A stretch of 6,211 nt of DNA from Sediminibacterium sp. (GTDB lineage: Bacteria > Bacteroidota > Bacteroidia > Chitinophagales > Chitinophagaceae): NCBI GenBank assembly GCA_028288645.1, contig JAQBNJ010000051.1, positions 1 through 6,211 of the forward strand, written 5' to 3'. Under the pieces are notes generated by a model. That model saw nothing but the letters and a program-made list of their open reading frames with translations. It had not been told where the DNA came from and did not search any database. A program made the translations under genes and the position numbers. Below are positions 5,135 through 6,211 of the stretch, piece after piece. Within the stretch, counting starts at the first letter, position 1; the number at the start of each line of letters is the position of its first letter.

Positions 5135-6211
5135 ATGGAAGCATTTTCAACACCAAGCCGCATCATTATTACCTGTCACAAATGGTTATCACCAGTCCTA
5201 CAAACAGAAGTAAAAGAACTGGGGTTTACAGTTGTGCGTGCTTTTCAAACCGGTGTTGAATTAGAGGGTACGGTGGCGGATTGTATCAGGCTGAACCTTA
5301 ACCTTCGCTGCGCCAGCCAGGTAATGTATTCGCTGAAAGCTTTTACCTGTAATGATCCGGATGAATTATACAATAACCTGCTCACTGTCGATTGGGAAAC
5401 GATGATCGCATCGGATGGTTATTTTTCAGTGACCAGTAATGTGTTTCATCCTACTATACAAACCAATCTTTTCGCCAATCTGCGTGTGAAAGATGCGATC
5501 GTGGACAGGATGCGTAACACGACTGGCAAACGACCCTCTACCGGTTCTGAATTAACAGGTGCAGTCGTATATCTTTTCTGGAAACACGAAGAAGCAGAAA
5601 TATTTTTAGATACATCAGGAGAAACATTGGCCAAACACGGCTATCGTAAACTCCCTGGTAAAGCGCCTATGCTGGAGGCTCTGGCAACAGCAACGATTTT
5701 ATCAACCAAATGGAACAGGGCAGCTCCTTTTATCAATCCGATGTGTGGTTCGGGAACATTAGCGATCGAAGCAGTATTGATCGCTACCAACCGCAGGCCG
5801 GGATTGCTGCGGAATCATTATGCGTTCATGCACATACTGGGTTATCAGAAAGAAGTGTATGAGACAGAAAAGAAAAAACTGCAGGAACAGGTTAAAGATG
5901 TGCCCGGTTTGCAGGTGACGGCTTCAGACAGGAGTGAACTCGCGATCAGTATTGCGAAGACCAACGCGGCAGCTGCAGGTGTTGAGAACCTGGTCAGTTT
6001 CATAGTATGTGATTTTGAAAAAACACCTATTCCGCAGGATCCCAATGGCGTGATCATGTTCAATCCCGAATATGGCGAACGTTTGGGCGATGAGATCGAA
6101 CTGAACGCTACTTATGCAAGAATGGGTGATTTCCTTAAGAATCAATGTAAAGGATATACCGGTTACGTTTTTACCGGCAACCTCGACCTCGCCAAAAAGA
6201 TCCGCCTCAAA
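5135..6211 (+). CDS. rlmL: THUMP-domain class I SAM-dependent rRNA methyltransferase (RlmL/COG0116 family), 3' truncated
   Basis: The 359 codons in the window align along their whole length with the methyltransferase half of E. coli RlmL, which makes N2-methylguanosine at 23S rRNA G2445. The N-terminal THUMP region (about 40-155) shows V-K-D-A-I-V-D and L-D-T-S-G-E. The SAM-binding motif I is NPMCGSGT at 201-208, with Asn where many relatives have Asp. It is followed by I-E-A and R-P-G-L-L-R. The catalytic motif IV is N-P-E-Y-G-E-R-L-G (from 310), where the family norm is NPPY. The C-terminal RlmK half of the E. coli fusion is not expected in this phylum; relatives here are roughly 380-390 residues, so about 25-30 are missing off the edge. 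The start is firm: an in-frame TAG lies at 5090 and there is no other start codon between. The exact target base is not shown, so the symbol names the family. Confidence 0.92.
   Translation, partial: MEAFSTPSRIIITCHKWLSPVLQTEVKELGFTVVRAFQTGVELEGTVADCIRLNLNLRCASQVMYSLKAFTCNDPDELYNNLLTVDWETMIASDGYFSVTSNVFHPTIQTNLFANLRVKDAIVDRMRNTTGKRPSTGSELTGAVVYLFWKHEEAEIFLDTSGETLAKHGYRKLPGKAPMLEALATATILSTKWNRAAPFINPMCGSGTLAIEAVLIATNRRPGLLRNHYAFMHILGYQKEVYETEKKKLQEQVKDVPGLQVTASDRSELAISIAKTNAAAAGVENLVSFIVCDFEKTPIPQDPNGVIMFNPEYGERLGDEIELNATYARMGDFLKNQCKGYTGYVFTGNLDLAKKIRLK

Noticed and set aside
5446..6145. Minus-strand reading frames of 62-73 codons
   Set aside because: They lie antisense within the methyltransferase gene, whose long, motif-rich frame accounts for the sequence.

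Overview
The window looks like chromosome from a Bacteroidota bacterium, most likely of the Chitinophagaceae type. The evidence is an AT-rich background, starts mostly without Shine-Dalgarno sequences, signal peptides cut next to Gln, large secreted MG2/CarboxypepD_reg-like proteins, and a THUMP-type rRNA methyltransferase of the form usual in that phylum. All genes that I accept lie on the + strand. The family assignment rests on remembered sequence patterns, not on a search.

Layout: (1) 3-2327 is the 3' part of a large secreted alpha-2-macroglobulin-like (MG2) protein. Its true start and most of its signal peptide lie left of the window. (2) 2328-2552 has no confident gene, only possible remnants of decayed coding sequence. 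(3) 2553-3456 is a discrete mobile-element-like unit, a REP/RAYT module. A full-length Y1 (HUH) REP-associated transposase gene, broken by two single-base frameshifts, sits between two GC-rich 53-bp palindromic repeats. These are exact reverse complements of each other and continue inward as diverged but recognisable homologous arms. (4) 3514-4107 and 4214-5014 encode two small secreted proteins: a TonB-C-like, Cys-containing protein and a CarboxypepD_reg-like protein. (5) 5135-6211 is the 5' portion of an RlmL/COG0116-family THUMP + SAM methyltransferase that runs off the right edge.

How the parts relate: the envelope proteins (MG2-like, TonB-C-like and CarboxypepD_reg-like) are all predicted to be exported, but nothing in the sequence shows that they form one pathway. 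The REP/RAYT unit separates the first from the other two. Its repeats carry outward-facing hairpin plus T-tract signals that could insulate the neighbouring genes. The methyltransferase is a housekeeping gene behind its own putative promoter and a weak hairpin.

The most interesting signal is the REP/RAYT unit. Its outer 53 bp are 100% identical between arms, while the adjoining arm sequence has clearly diverged and the transposase has lost its frame, once just before the HUH motif. The arms also keep a shared inward reading frame.
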